A DNA stretch of 64,000 bases from Ophthalmolycus amberensis (lineage: Eukaryota > Chordata > Actinopteri > Perciformes > Zoarcidae). Below are positions 11,300 to 25,200 of this stretch, piece after piece. The notes below the pieces were generated by a model that ran no database searches, was not told the origin of the DNA, and was given only the letters and a program-made list of their open reading frames with translations. The stretch's first letter is position 1. Every line of letters starts with the position of its first letter. The translations under genes and the position numbers were made by a program. The stretch is from contig JAFEUB010000775.1 in the NCBI GenBank assembly GCA_024529925.1, forward strand, positions 1,622,501 through 1,686,500, in the 5' to 3' direction.

Positions 11300-12504
11300 C
11301 ACTGAAACAGAAATGTGTCACAATGCCCTTGCTGCTGCTGATCCCATCTGACATTTACTTTCACGTTACACGTTGATGGCAGATCCGCACAGACAGCACA
11401 GCAGACACGGGCACACAGCACTGCGGCACATGGATTGTCAGCCTGTGGACCAATGTCACTGGCTCTAATTGCCCATGACAGCCAGCAAACGTGATTGTGA
11501 GAAAAGGTGTGCGAGCACACAATACACATCCAACACGCTCAACACATCCGCTCATACACGTGCACGCGGTATACACAAACATATGTCTCGAGTTGTTTTG
11601 TCATGGTCAAAATATTTCTTGTATTTATATGCATTTCTTGAAAGCTGCTTATGTAAACAACGTTTTTCAGGTTTGGTACATACAAAACAAATATCAGCCT
11701 TGTCAGACCTGCTGAGTCAGACTTTTGAATAGAGGAAAGGTGGGCTGCCTGCCAGAAACTGAGTGAGCAAACTAAGAGAGACGCCAGCATGTGGTGTAGT
11801 AAACACAACAAGACACACATATACAGAATAAAGCAGGAGCATCACTAAAGGAATGATTTGACACACACATATATGTTTATATGTGCATACTGGGCCTATT
11901 ATTATGTTTGTATGAAAGCAGTGGGTGACGCAGACAAAATTTGATCTGCACTTACTTTTTTTAGCTACACTCAGCTCAAGCTAACGCAGTCCAACACAAC
12001 ATCCCTGCAATACATCGAAATGGAATGGTTGTAATTGGCTTGTGATCTTTTCGGAGGCTTCACGTTGCGGTGCACAGACAGGTGTTTCTTTTATTTCGTC
12101 CAACCCATATATATTAATGAAGGTATGCTAAATAACAGAAACACCTCTCTGTATAATGCAATACAGTTCAACATCTCCACAAACTACAGCCACCTAAATA
12201 ACCATTGTATGTTCGTATTTATAGGAAAGTCATACATCACAGACCTCCAGCTAAACAGCTTTGTATTTTCATGGAGCTTTCTCAAAACATGGTACTCAGA
12301 TGATTAATGATAAACAAGCACCCTCACAAGGCTTTGCAAGTTGGAGAATCCTCCAGCATAGGTGGAGGCATGAAGTAGAGCGTACTTTGTGGTTTTTAAA
12401 AATGAAAAACAAAATTGAACTTGACTGTTGGTTTAAACTGATAAAGGATAGAAAGTGATTTCACCTTAAAATCAATAGTGTGATTGATTGCATAAATGGG
12501 AGAA
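11300..12504. other. Intergenic, no gene recognised
   Basis: Overlapping short frames at 11,300-11,800 lie on both strands in several phases, typical of chance. Nothing else is seen. Confidence 0.55.
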
Positions 12505-12992
12505 AGTAAGCAATGCCGATTCATTCATACAGCACTTTACATTGAAAGGCTAAATATAGAAATATAGGCATAAACACATGAACAGAGGTAACAGAAACAA
12601 CAAATATAAGAATATACACAAGCATACACCCAACCACACATCAATAAAAACCCGAAATATCAACACAAATAGAAACCCCTGCGTGCACACAAACACACAC
12701 ACACACACGGTAATTAACCATAACCATTTGGAGTTTGCTTTTGAATGTGACCATATGTAATGGACCTCAAGTCATCCGGCAGCTTGTTCCAGAGAGCAGG
12801 ACATCTGTAACTGAAGGCACCCCCCACCAGACCTGGATCTAATTCTGGGTACAAAGAGAAGACCTCTGCCTGATGACCTGAGGCCTGATCGGCTTGTAAG
12901 CATGGTTTGAACTTCTCTCTCCTGATCTCTTTTTTCATTCTGACTGACATGATATATGACATTTGAACCTTTATTGCCCCTCTCTGTGGCAT
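12505..12992 (-). mobile_element. LINE relic: C-terminal coding end and 3' tail
   Basis: A minus-strand frame contains GAFSYRCPALWNKLPDDLRS (about 12,764-12,826). This fits the AFS..AP.LWN.LP block found at the C-terminus of L2/jockey-like LINE proteins. About 250 bp further on, the minus strand has AATGTAAAGTGCTGTATGAA, which looks like a LINE 3' end. The block also occurs inside non-coding teleost repeats, so direct descent from a LINE is inference. Confidence 0.4.
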
Positions 12993-14811
12993 TCTATTGT
13001 GGACCCTCGGAGCAGCTAAAACAACTTTAACCCTCTGGCTTGATCAGTAAAGAAGTGGGCAAAGGTGTTTTTGTGTATTTTCCGACATTAGCCAGACCAG
13101 CTGTACCAGATGGTACATTGTACAAAGGTAAATGTGTGTGTGGGCCGGCTTTTCTACATTGTCGGTGTGGTTAAGGTCAGGAGTCACGATGTCTAATCTA
13201 TGAAGGGCTTATCTGCACTTATTCTACTGGCCCAAAGTCATAGAGCTCTTAGCACATAGAGCTGCCACTGCAATGACTGTGCAGCCACACCAACACAGCT
13301 GGGGACGGCTGTCTTATGAGACTTTCTGAAAATATCTCAGGGAACCAGTTTAAATGTACTCGTGCATTAAAGTACCATAATGTGTTTTGGTTGTGCGAGA
13401 TTAAACATTTTACAAGTTCATCGCTTCGTGCATATCTGTTTGAAAGGTTGTGTTTCATTGAGTGTGGACATATGAAAGCAGTTGTAGGTTGATACAACCT
13501 TGACAGAGTCAGACACACATTCTGTGTGCTTCCTTTAAATGCAAAATAACTTCAGTATGATGATATCTTTGGCGGCAAATAGCACTTCAGAGTTGCAGGG
13601 ATTATAGAGTGACAGTGATATAGATTCATCTGACATTCATAGATCAATACGGATAGCTGTAATTCCTCTATGAGACAGATTATTTTTTTTAAAAGGGCCA
13701 AGAAATTTAGTTGTTTATGTTCAGAGCCCATAACTAAGTGTTTTATCTTATCTTAAAAGCAATGAAAACATAAATGTCATGCAAAGCCTTGAATAACAAC
13801 ATGAAACATGGGTAAACTTAGCTTTGCCTTCTTATTTTTCTAGTAGCTTTTATTGATCAAAGATATGCCATTTTGTGGTTTAAAGGGTCAAAACTATAGT
13901 TTGTTTGACTCCCCAGAAATTGGGATGGGAAATATGGCATATTGACCGCGAGCTTTTGCAGTTTTTACCAAAGTACTGATGTAACAACAGACAGTCTGAG
14001 AAAAAAAACATGTCACCCAGATCTCCTTCCAGAGGCCTCTGCCCTGGGTCAGCATAGAGGGCGCTACACTGTGATGTCACAAACCCTCTGCATGCATGAC
14101 GGCATTATGACATCACCTGTCGGAGAAGACGATGTCCACAACTGCAATATGTTCTGTTCGCCTCTTAAATTAAAACTGCTTCAAATCTCCCAACACTGTA
14201 ACTCATTTGTATTCAAATTGTATGTATTACCTCCCTCTAGATTTGTAAAAAGTAATGTGTATATTCATCTGTTGGTGTATTGCAGTCTTGTTGCAATGTA
14301 CTGTCTTGTCTGGCAGAATTATTTTTGCATCATACTGCATGTGTCAATTAAAGCTGAGAAATATAGTTGTTTCATGAAATCAGAGAACCTTCCACAAACA
14401 GATGGCTCATGATAAACTGCTCACTTTCACTGACACTCAGCTGAGTCCAGGCTTTTATTTAAAGCCACGAGTGAGCACAGGTGTTCATACACAGATACAC
14501 ATATTCACGTATTCATATGCAGGAATACACATCCACACTTTCACTAAGATGCAGATACATACTTGCATGCACTGTACTCATAGTGTGCATGCAATCAATC
14601 AAACATACATGGCAACTGCAGAGGAACCGTGTGCAGCAGGCATGTAAAGTGCACGTGCCAAAAGGAACATTTCCACACATTGACACTTTTTGACATGAAA
14701 CTATTTCTGCAATAGATTGAGGTGAAGTAAAGGTTTAGAATTGCTTTATTTAGGAAAGGTATCTCAATATTACAAAATTGTAACCATACGATTATATGAC
14801 AGATGATTTCT
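12993..14811. other. Intergenic; CRE-like inverted pair at 14.07-14.12 kb
   Basis: GTGATGTCA (14,071-14,079) and its complement TGACATCAC (14,108-14,116) are 28 bp apart. A 156-codon open stretch from 13,942 begins at TTG and has no recognisable domain. A TTGCATGCAC/GTGCATGCAA inverted pair lies at 14,563-14,594. Confidence 0.55.
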
Positions 14812-14945
14812 GTTTGTTGCTAACTAGCAAATGTCAGCGCGGTAACATGCTAAACTACAATGGTGAACATGGTAAACGTTATACCTGCTAAAACATCAGG
14901 ATGCCTTTATTGTCATGCTAGAGTCAGCATTTAGCTCTGCATCTG
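14812..14945 (+). repeat. Teleost interspersed repeat fragment (GCTAAC-rich part)
   Basis: Runs of GCTAACTAGCAAATGT, GGTAACATGCTAAACTA, GGTGAACATGGTAAACGTT and TACCTGCTAAAACATCAG match the GCTAAC-rich section of a common fish repeat. It is diverged and ends near CAGCATTTAGCTC. Confidence 0.6.
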
Positions 14946-16694
14946 TTCTCTAACAGAACCGCTTTACAAAGCTGGTGTATAATAATCGTGGGAGAGAACA
15001 TTCAGCTGAATTACAGTCTGTTCAATAAAATACTTTTTTTGAGTACATTTGAGTTTGTCATCATGTTTATTTCTCACTGGGAAATGATTATAGATCATTT
15101 CCACCACACGCTCCACTGATGATGCCTTCAGCATAAATCTAGTCGCTCACTTACTCAACTTTTCACCAATGTGACACATACCAACCAGCTGTTGTCTCTA
15201 AGTCGAGTGGAGAAAAACACATTGAATATATTTCCAAATACTCTTTGCCCCAGGCGTGATCTCAAATACTTGTGAGTGTGTGTTGACCTTCAGCTTAAAA
15301 TACAAGTGTGTGTTATTTGCCTCCGATTCTCCTGACAGACCGCTCTCTAACCACCCAGCTCTTCAGCCACCTGTGTCCTGTGTAAACCACCGTGGTTAGA
15401 GGGGCACCAGATGTTCTGGAAGAGATGTTTAAAAGAACACAAATTACAGACACTTCTTCACTGCACTGAACATTAATACACAGATACTATGTTTGTTTTG
15501 GCTGGAGATATACAGCACTGGAATCATAACACTCTTTTTGAAAATCCATCAGCTCAAAGTCACTTAACCCTCCTTTGGCAAATGGGAAATTTTGGTATCT
15601 ATCTATAACAAACAAACAACAAACATAATCTGTTGTGGACATGCTGTGTGCTGTTTTTAACACAGTCAGTTGATACATCAGATTTTGGTATTGAATCTAT
15701 AGCAGAAACTATATCCATCAATGTGATTAATCACTACCCAGGTCAAAGTAGTAATGATAGCTAAAGGCACGGACGTTAGATTTTAAACTGGGCAAAGAGT
15801 TATGTCACCATATCTCCATTCAGTGCATGGACATTTTCAAAAATTGTGTGTAACGTTTGAGTGTATTTACCTCAAACTTACAATGTTTATTAAAAAAGGC
15901 TGACAGTGTGTGTATACTGTATATGGTTTTGAGGCTGCTGCAGTATATGTGACGTTTCTGCCTTTTGTAAAGCCTCTTGGGCAGCATGTGCTCCCTGTTT
16001 AGTATATTGACTGACTTTGAAGCTCACCTCGGGGCAAAAAGATCATCTGCTTGTTTAGCGGTGAGCAATGCTAACCTTCCTCGACTATTAACCGACACAT
16101 ATAGATATGGATAAGAGATGCATCCATCTCACTCTTTAGGGATCCATTTTGCATCTAGAAATTCCATTTATGCTCCACGGGTCATTTCCGTGCCAGTTTC
16201 TACACAAAGCACATTATGTTAATCACATTCATTTTATACTCCATTGAGTCTTTACAGTGCTGTATATTATAATCCTTTATTGTCCACAGTACTTATGGAT
16301 TCTCTGTAATGTGTTAGGCTTTTCATTCTAATAGGCTGATAAGGACTTAACTATTACAGTATTTTATATTTTTGCAATAGTTCAAACTTTGGGTAGTTCT
16401 GAGTTAGGGAAAGATTGCAGTTGTGGTTTAAGGAAAACTACGTGGACAGCTGGTAGGAAACAGGATGCAAACAGTGGCCTCAAGTGTTAAAGTCACAGGA
16501 TCCGTACACACAACCACCAACCTTAACCTGCTCCTTGCAGCTTGGCCACAAGAGGTCCTTGTCAAAAAAACAAATTCTGTCAATAAAGTATTTTTATATA
16601 TAAATGTCCTTGCACCATGAAGAATGACCTATTTATTCCACATATTCAGCAATGCTCTTAAACCCCAACCACCACTATACACGCTGCTCCATGT

Positions 16695-16695
<1 letters not shown>

Positions 16696-16742
<47 letters not shown>
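16696..16742. repeat. (CA)23 microsatellite
   Basis: An uninterrupted CA run of 47 bp. The peptide-like frames across it are artefacts. Confidence 0.95.
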
Positions 16743-16748
<6 letters not shown>

Positions 16749-17753
16749 TGTCCAGTACAATCACTATCATGTACCTGCACTGTGCTCCACAGGAGCATTT
16801 GGTTGAGCGGGGCTGAGCATGCTTGAGCAGAAACTATCAGCAGCTGTCCGGTTCCAGTTGTGACTATATTCCTCATGTCTTAAAGTGACTGCAAAGACCA
16901 TTACCACAAAAGAACGCAACAGGGCAAACATCCTAAACTTTGTCCACGACACCACAGAAAGGTTTAAAGCTGCATCTGGTGGTAATTTAAGGTAACTGCC
17001 ATTAGATGTCTAAAATTGTCATAAAACATACCAAAACATGGTTAGGATAATAAACTAATTATTTATTTTTGTGAACCTCTTTAGTCAGTTGCAGATCTTT
17101 CTTCCCAGAATAAATCATGGGAAAACTTGCTTTGTTTGCACAGGATGTGAGCAAAGTTAGCCAGACAGATAATGTGTTTGTGCTCTGGGAATTCACAAAT
17201 AAAGACTGATATTGTGTTGTCAGAAATGATAAAAACACAAAAACGATACTGTTGTTTTTGAAAAGATCCTCCTGATAAGGTAGGATAACAAAAATCAAGA
17301 CTATCGATTTTTTTGCCAATGCCCTCATCAGATATTGAGTGAGGGTGAGCAGCGGGGCAGACTTCGAAAGTTAGAGGTGTAGTGTGTTTAAATCATAAGG
17401 CCATGGGGTCGCTACAGCTTCAATAAACCAATGATATGCATTCAGAGTGGAAGTGACAAACACATGAATAATTCAAGTCAGAGGAAGCAGAGCAAATGTT
17501 ATGCTACAGTTTGTGCGCACGTGTGTGTGTGGGTGGGAGAGAGTTTGTCTGCGATTTGTGTGTGATTGTATGTATGCATTTATGTATCTGTATGTATGCA
17601 TTCAGATACATAAATGTATATGTAATGCATGCATGTGTGTCTACACATGTACTGTACCGTATGTGGGCCTATGTGTGCATCAATGTGTGTTGTAGAACAG
17701 CAGAGAAAACAGAGTAAGATAGAGGTTGTGACTCTCTCGCTCTCTCTGTGCGC

Positions 17754-17755
<2 letters not shown>

Positions 17756-17816
<61 letters not shown>
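17756..17816. repeat. (GT)30 microsatellite
   Basis: An uninterrupted GT run of 61 bp, the longest in the window, preceded by CT- and CG-dinucleotide runs. A further GT/AT-rich stretch (17,515-17,690) lies just upstream. Confidence 0.95.
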
Positions 17817-17817
<1 letters not shown>

Positions 17818-19221
17818 CTCAGTCTACCAGGGCGGACTGTGTGACCAGCGACAGTGAGCTTTAACATGTGCTGACAGCTAATCAATAGCAGACAGTGTTT
17901 TTTAGCTTTTAGGGAGAACTATTTATAACAGACTGCACCATCACTCTCAAAACCAAATCAGATATTTCCATGGGACGGACCAAGTGCTGCACAATCATGC
18001 TTCACAGCTGTGTGTGTGTAATGTGTAGACTGCAAGTGTGTGTGTCTAACCAGATGTATATAAGGCAACAAATAGTACAAAATACATTTAGCCATATTGT
18101 CATGACATTTTAAATGAAATAAATAGCCTTTTTTGGTAGCTGTTTGCAAACAACTATCAGGTGACATAATGTAAACGTGAGGCTTACTTTAGGGTCACCA
18201 AATAGTGATTCCTACCACCGTCCCGATGCGAACATGAAAGGAGTACGCCACCAATTTAGTACTCCGTTCCTTTAGTTCCTTTAGTACACCAACTCCGATA
18301 ACATTGTGGTATGACTGACTGTTTTAAAAAAATGATTGAAATCAACACAGTTGAACTAGAGACATGGTGTTTTTTACACCAGGTATTCTTCCTCCTTGTC
18401 AAAACCTGGCGCCTTCATTGCCCATAATGCAATTCGACCACCAACAGTTCATTTGGAGAATTGGGCGTGTTATGCAGTGGCTAATATAGCCTCTAGCTGC
18501 AAGCTTCAAGCAGTGATTAGGAGCGGGCTACAGAGATCTCTGGGGATTCTTTTTGTTAAATTTCCAAACTTGTATTCTTCAGCCCCATCGAACGCTGACT
18601 CAAGTGACATCACTTGATGCAATTTATCAGATCTGACACATCTCCCTCTGGAGCCTTTATACAACTTTTTTCGCATGTGCAGTAGTACTCTCCCAGACCT
18701 GTACACAGACTTTGATGTGCATAACTGGATATTCTTTTAGCTGTGACCCGGACAATGTTGACAATTTTCCTCGAAATTGTGGATATTATGTAAATGTCAT
18801 CAATCAATGTATTAGCATTGGCAAATCCTAGCAGGATTAAAGGTCAGTTTGCATGGGTGTAGAGCTTTGAGCCCCACCACTTGCGCTGCTTATGTGCATT
18901 CAAGTCTAACTGAAACACTGATGAAGGCATTGGATACATTATTTAAAAATATTAATATCACATAATTCAGGTCTGAAAGCGCAAAGGCTCTTTCCATGTA
19001 TGGTTTGTGTGAAATGCATGAATCATTTAAGAGCCCATGTGCTGTGCAAATGCTGAATAGCTACAATTCCTGTGTGTGCACTCGTGTGTGGGCGGACATG
19101 TCAAGAAGGCAGCTATGTCAGGAGCGGTATAAGAACACAGTTTTGATGCAGTAAGACAATGTTGATGCATAAGAGAAAGTGAGAGGGAGAACTTCCTCAG
19201 TGCCTTATCATCAACATCTCT

Positions 19222-19222
19222 T

Positions 19223-19260
<38 letters not shown>

Positions 19261-19261
19261 C
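19222..19261. repeat. Compound (TC)n(CA)n microsatellite
   Basis: TC repeats pass directly into CA repeats. A pyrimidine-rich stretch continues to about 19,440. Confidence 0.9.
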
Positions 19262-22200
19262 TTATTTCCGGACTCCATCCTGCTCTGTCACTCCCGTCCC
19301 CTCCTCACTGCTTCAGCCTTTCCCTCGTCTCTTCTTCTCACCCCTGCTTTACTCCCTTTAAGTTCTTTCCACTCTGTTAATTTCCCACCCGCGGTCCTTT
19401 CCATGCTCCCTCTTCGTCTCCACCAACCAGTGTTGTGGCAGCTGTCATGTCACCTCGTTTCACTAAACAAGTGACTCTCCATAATTACCAGGTGGACTAA
19501 GTCATAAATCTTACATGTCCTGACACCGCTGCTGATGAGGAGTGACGCATGTTTGTAGCACCAGCCAGCAAATCCGTCAGCCCGCCAGTCGGCCATCCAA
19601 AGAAGCAATGGATCCGTCGATCAATAAGCTAGCTAGTCATACAGGTTCACATACCAATGATGGGAAATGGCGTTTTATCCTCTATCCACTCAGCCAGGCT
19701 TTCTACAAGTCAGACATTTGCCAACCAGACAAAACCACATGTCTCATCGTCATTAATTCTGTCAATTAGCAAGTAAGCAGTAATCCCATTCACAAGTAAC
19801 ACAGGACAGAAGCAACAGCATGCCAGTCACATATAAGATGAGCAGGCAGCCATTCAGTCCAGAAGTGGCAATTCAAACCACTCAATGCCATTTTTGTGAA
19901 GCCAGAAATTCATTAAAATCACAATGAAATGATTACTGTAATTACCTTTTCCTCCATGCTCCTTGTTAATTCTCTATATCACAATGTATGTCCTACTGGG
20001 GATGGACACAATTAAAAGGACCATTTTCGCGAGCTTTTAAGTCCTGTTTTATGTGTTCAGCTTTTTATATTTCTCATACACGAGTTACATGCAAATTAAA
20101 AAAACAGGGGACAATGAAATTTTCATTAAAACCTGTTTCCATGGCTTTATTTTAAAATCTGTTACAACAACGGATTATGCATGCAATAAGTATTCAAAAT
20201 AGTCCCTGCGCACGATCCTGCTGTAACGTCCTCTTTCCACAAACATTCAGCCATCCAATAGCCAGTCAGCCAACAGGCCAAAAAAACATCATCCCGCCAT
20301 CCAGTCATCATCCCTGCTGCCTACACATTAAATTGGGTCAGTATTAACAAGACCCATGTTGCTGCTGTGGGAGCCTCAGCCCCTGAAGCTGACTCCCTGT
20401 GACAAGACCTACGTTACATAAGGAAGAAGGGGAGAGTGCTGTAGCCAGCGAGGTATCTCTGATGGATTTGTTTGTTTTCAGAATGTCTGTGGTTTTAAAT
20501 GCTTCTGCATTTTAGGCCGTTCAGCGGCACGTGGAGAACACATGCAGGGAAAACATGCATGGAGATGAGTACTGCTGCACAAAACTCTGTCTTGCTTTGC
20601 GTAAACATACATAAAACAGATTTTATTTTATTTTGTGTCAGTATGCATGGGTTCTGAGAGGTCAACACACTGCTTTTTAAGAAAACACATTGAAATAAAC
20701 AAAATGGTCGCAAATTAAGTAAACATCACCAATTTGAAAATCCATGCATTTGGAAAAAATGCTGCAAATTTGAAAAAATAAAAATAAAAAACAGAAACAG
20801 AAGTAGCACAGATGACAACGGAAACTGTTTCCAGAGGACACTACAAAGTGATGCACATGGCTGGGACTTTGTTGTCGCCGTTTTGTGATTTATGAAGTTA
20901 TTTATGTCGGCTATGCAATTGTTATTTTTGGGATAAAAAGCTAAAATGTGGTCGAATTTTTTGTGATCGTATGATTACCATTGTGATAGCATGATTCAGA
21001 TATTATTGCAAGTATGTGATGTTCGGCTAGCATTAGTCTTTTCCTTATTGTTAACCTTCCAATTCCAGTAATCTGACAGAATACGCACAATTAATTGTGA
21101 AACAGGCTTAAATTATGTTTTTAGAAACGTCACCAAGTAACTTTCAAGTAGAAAAATAAATTATTAAATTGGTGGTTTAAAACAAGTCAAAATAAGTAGC
21201 ATTGTGACGTCATGAATAATATTTTAAGATTTATACTAACCCACATGAAAGAACAGGCAGTGACTTAATTTTTTAACTAATAAACAAAGTAAGTAAAGTT
21301 ATAGGTCTCTGTATTTGGTTGTGTTTTCTGTATTTGCAGCAAATTTTCCAAAAGAGCAATTGTCGCATACAATTCATGGCAGGCTGACACAAAGTGGGAG
21401 TGTTTTAGTCTCTTGAGTGTATGATACTCAACATCTATGTTAAAAATTGATGTCTATAAGAAATCCTTCAGAGAATACCTGTATACAGGAAATCATGAAT
21501 GATGCATGAGGTCAGAGGTTTTTAAAAAATATTTTACTGTAAGTATTTTCAGCCTCAGAAAGCATCTTTAAAAAGAAAGAAATGTAAGAGAACGGGATGT
21601 CAAATCTTAATTAAGTCTGAGCTTCACATCTTTCCTCCTTTTATGTCCTCACATATTTTTGAACTGCACTAGTCAATCACTCTAAAAATATATATCTTTT
21701 CATTTCAACCATTGTACCTGATTTTGGGAGATCATCTAAAAAGACATTGAACCTGAACAGGGTTCTGAACTTGCTGTCTGAAAAAATATCCCCATCACTA
21801 TTACCTGTCAACAGCACCTGTAATAGCCTCTGTCAACCATTACGAAGGCACAGTAAACGGAAGACCATCTAAGACCAGGCCAAAAAATAGTGTCCGTATT
21901 CTGTATATCTCGACGACATCAGAAAGTAAAAAGAAGAAAGAACTTGTGTGCGTCACAGAATTGAAGTTGTCACAGCATGTGTCATGTTGCTGCTGCTGTT
22001 GTTTGGAAAACACAGAAAGATTGTTGTCCAACAGGATGTGAGGAAAATAAGGTTTGACAGATTGGAATGAGAGTGAGAAAAGCAGAAATAAACATGGAAC
22101 GACAGAAAGTCGATGACAGGGGGAGATGCATTCAATTGGTGAGAAAGAGATTTTTCTCCTTGCGTCTGGATTTTAAAACGTGTTGAGGAAGTGGCTGCAA

Positions 22201-25200
22201 AAGGCCGAGACGTGTAAGGGAAAATCAAGCTCATCCTAAATATAGCTCCTCTGATCTGTGACGATGATGACTGTGCTGCTGTGGCGGCGCCTATGGCCTC
22301 CATGAACTCACTGGTCCTGAGACCTCTTCCCTCTGCTCCATAAACTGCCCCCACACACATCTAGACATGTCGGATTATGATTTTGCTCAGATAATGTGTG
22401 CAGTAACCAAGCTCTTGCATATTCAAACACACACACACACATACAGTTGCAGTGTCCTGTCTGTAACTTTACAACTATTTTTTTTTATTGTCAACTAATT
22501 TAGATTATGCTTTGTTTAAATCTAAATCTTAATTCTTTTGCCAGGTTTTGATTGATTGGTTATGCAGGATGTATGAAAAAAAAACAAATGCAGTAAAGTT
22601 GACCCTTGTATGGTGACAGGCAGGTGAAGTTGAAGGATAAGATCAGCAGGAAGGAGAGTGGAGGACCATCTCTGGTCCTGAATCAGTCTTACACCATCTA
22701 ATGGTAATGCACTCCTAGTTCAATCAATAAAATATATCAAGGGAAATCACTTTGCATATCTTAAAAATGGAGGTTGGCAGCACTCTCCCCAACAAGGACA
22801 TACATTCATACTATGGACCGGGTTAAAAGGACACCTGACCGTGTAAATCGATGAGAACACATGCTGGAGATTTTAGTCAGAACAAAAAACTCTCAGCCCT
22901 TTGTTGCACATGCTTGCTTATTATACTTAATCAGTTGTTATTAATTATCTGTGTCTTTTTTTGTTTCTCCCGTGTCTATAAATTAAACTCAAGCATTACA
23001 CAAAAACGTCCCATCCAACTTCAAGCGCAGGACGTATAATACTAGTTCTGTGCAAATTAATTTACTCTCATCTTTCAGTTGTAATTGTTGAGTGGTAGGT
23101 CGATTTATTTCAATACTAATATAATGACCCCTCAAAATACAGGTGTGATGTAAACAGGGCTTCAGCAAGGTTAAATATGTCCAGGCAGACAGCTTTGTTC
23201 CCCTGCAGCATCACTCAGCCTATAGACTATCACCATATTTGTAGAATTGGATTTGGAAAGATTCAATTCATCATCTAAATAGGCGAAAATGTAAAAATCA
23301 AATAACTTTAATATTTTGCACGCATACTGACTGCATTCCATACACAAATGAAAACTTTTATAGGAGACAAAATAGATGCATTTGCATAGCTCAACTCATC
23401 ACAGATTTTTTAAAACAAAGAAGAAAATCTCTCAGTTGTTTTGAACCCTGTGGGCTGCTTCCCTTGAATGGTTCTGATGCGTTTCTGTGGATGACTGCCG
23501 GGGCGAAAGGTAACCGCTGCCGAACCAAACAAGCTCCTGCTCATGTGTGACAGGGGAGGCCGAGTGGAAACAAACAACGCATCAAGTTCAAACCTCTGAC
23601 TTATAAATAACTCACTTGGATGTATTTATAGTATTTATTCCACCCACTTAAAAGGCAAATCCAGGCATTTAAAGAGGGATAGAAGTCCAATTTTATTGAC
23701 GCGCGATTGACAAATAATCATCACTCATTTAGATAAAACTAAGACAGTAACTGTAAAGAGGTCCAGAAATCTCTGGAGCGGAACCTTGGGAGAAAAAACA
23801 AAGAAATACCGTAAAATTGCTTTCGACCTCAGTGGGGCTACCTAGCAGGTAGATATCACATTAACTGCTGAGTATTCCTCAACACAATCGCCACCACGAT
23901 TTCCATTGCCTCGTGTATCTGGATTGTGTTCTTGCCTCTCCCTCCCTTTCACCAAATACATGTCAACACACATCTTTGCCAGAAGAGAAATGTAGATACA
24001 ATGCATCTCCGCCCTGTGCTGTTATGGGTAGCGGAGACTCTATGACGACCCATCACTCCAGGGGGTACAATCAGATTACAACCTGAGTGATGCTGTTATG
24101 GTGTGTGCATCTGCTTGTGTGCATGAGCAGCTGCAGCGTAACCCTGTGTGCACTGCGCGTTGCCCTTGGAGTCTCCCTGTGCCAGCACTCAGGATGTGAC
24201 TCCACAAATAACTAGTGGCAAACATTGATTACCTCTAGCACACAACACCACACGAAGCAGAGTATAGAAAAGGACAAGGACAGAGATATTGGCCGCAGAG
24301 TTAACAGTTATTTCCCCGTCGCTCTCTGACTGTCTTTCTCTCTCTGGCCATGCACATTGTTGCACTTTCCACTACACGCAGGCATGGCAAATACAATATT
24401 GGTTGGCCAGTCAGTCGTGCACGGTCAGGCTGTTGCAACAGCTCTGTCATAAGGTATTTAAAAGCATGCTTGGATTTGTGAATTCAAACAAAAAAACATT
24501 AGTGAGGTCTAGTGAGCTTTCTTTTTTTTCAGTTAGCTGCCCTTCTCCAAAGTAATCAGTAAAGATGCCCATGATACAGGTATGAACCCTTTGCAGCTCA
24601 GCTAACCTCATTAGTGTCAGGGATCTGAACTTAACAACGGTGTGGCCATGTTAAGGTCGGATAGATAAACAGTAAGCGACCAACCACAAAATTCATTGTT
24701 GCCTCCTAACTTGATTTATCGTTTCCTCTTCCAACTACCAACCTGCAATCCTTATATTCATATCTAATCTCCTGCTGGCAGTCATTCCAAGGTCCCCTAC
24801 AATGTTTACAGAGGTGTCCTCTCTAATTTTAGGAAGGCAGGCATGGCGGTAATGGAAAGTGACACTATCTAGCCAGCACTCTTTTTTGCTGGAGGGCATT
24901 TCAAAGCTGTGGCTGTAGCGGTAGCCACCCAGATGAAAGTCCTGCGACCAAAATGTCCAATTATTTCAACATGTGCACAAGAAGCAGCATGATCACCAAC
25001 TCGCTCGAGTCTTCTTTTTTTATGGTAGCTGTAGGCACTGTTTGCACTTAAGGGAGGAAGCTTGATGCCATGTTAGCACTACCAGTAGCAGTGTTACTTC
25101 AGGACCTGGAAGGTCACAGCTCTCTGGTCACCGAAGTCTGTGGGGATTTTCACACATCGATCAAGAAGTGGAAAGACAAAGTAATGAGTTCTACGGACAT

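Larger units (their letters stand above)
14946..19221. other. Intergenic, microsatellite-bearing, no gene recognised
   Basis: Besides the two long CA/GT runs listed separately, the part at about 18,380-18,740 has a less AT-rich, repeat-like texture (CCCATAATGCAATTCGACCA, GCATGTGCAGTAGTACTCTC) and may be a teleost repeat I cannot name. No gene is seen. Confidence 0.5.

Noticed and set aside
13942..14412. Open frame of 156 codons with hydrophobic end
   Set aside because: Starts at TTG; hydrophobic residues come from T-rich sequence; no family signature.
17580..17885. Frames with Thr-His or Val-Cys runs (also at 16,624-16,876)
   Set aside because: They read through CA/GT microsatellites.
21953..22360. 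Minus-strand frame of 135 codons
   Set aside because: No recognisable motif. The first 50 residues look somewhat protein-like, but no splice or promoter context could be established.
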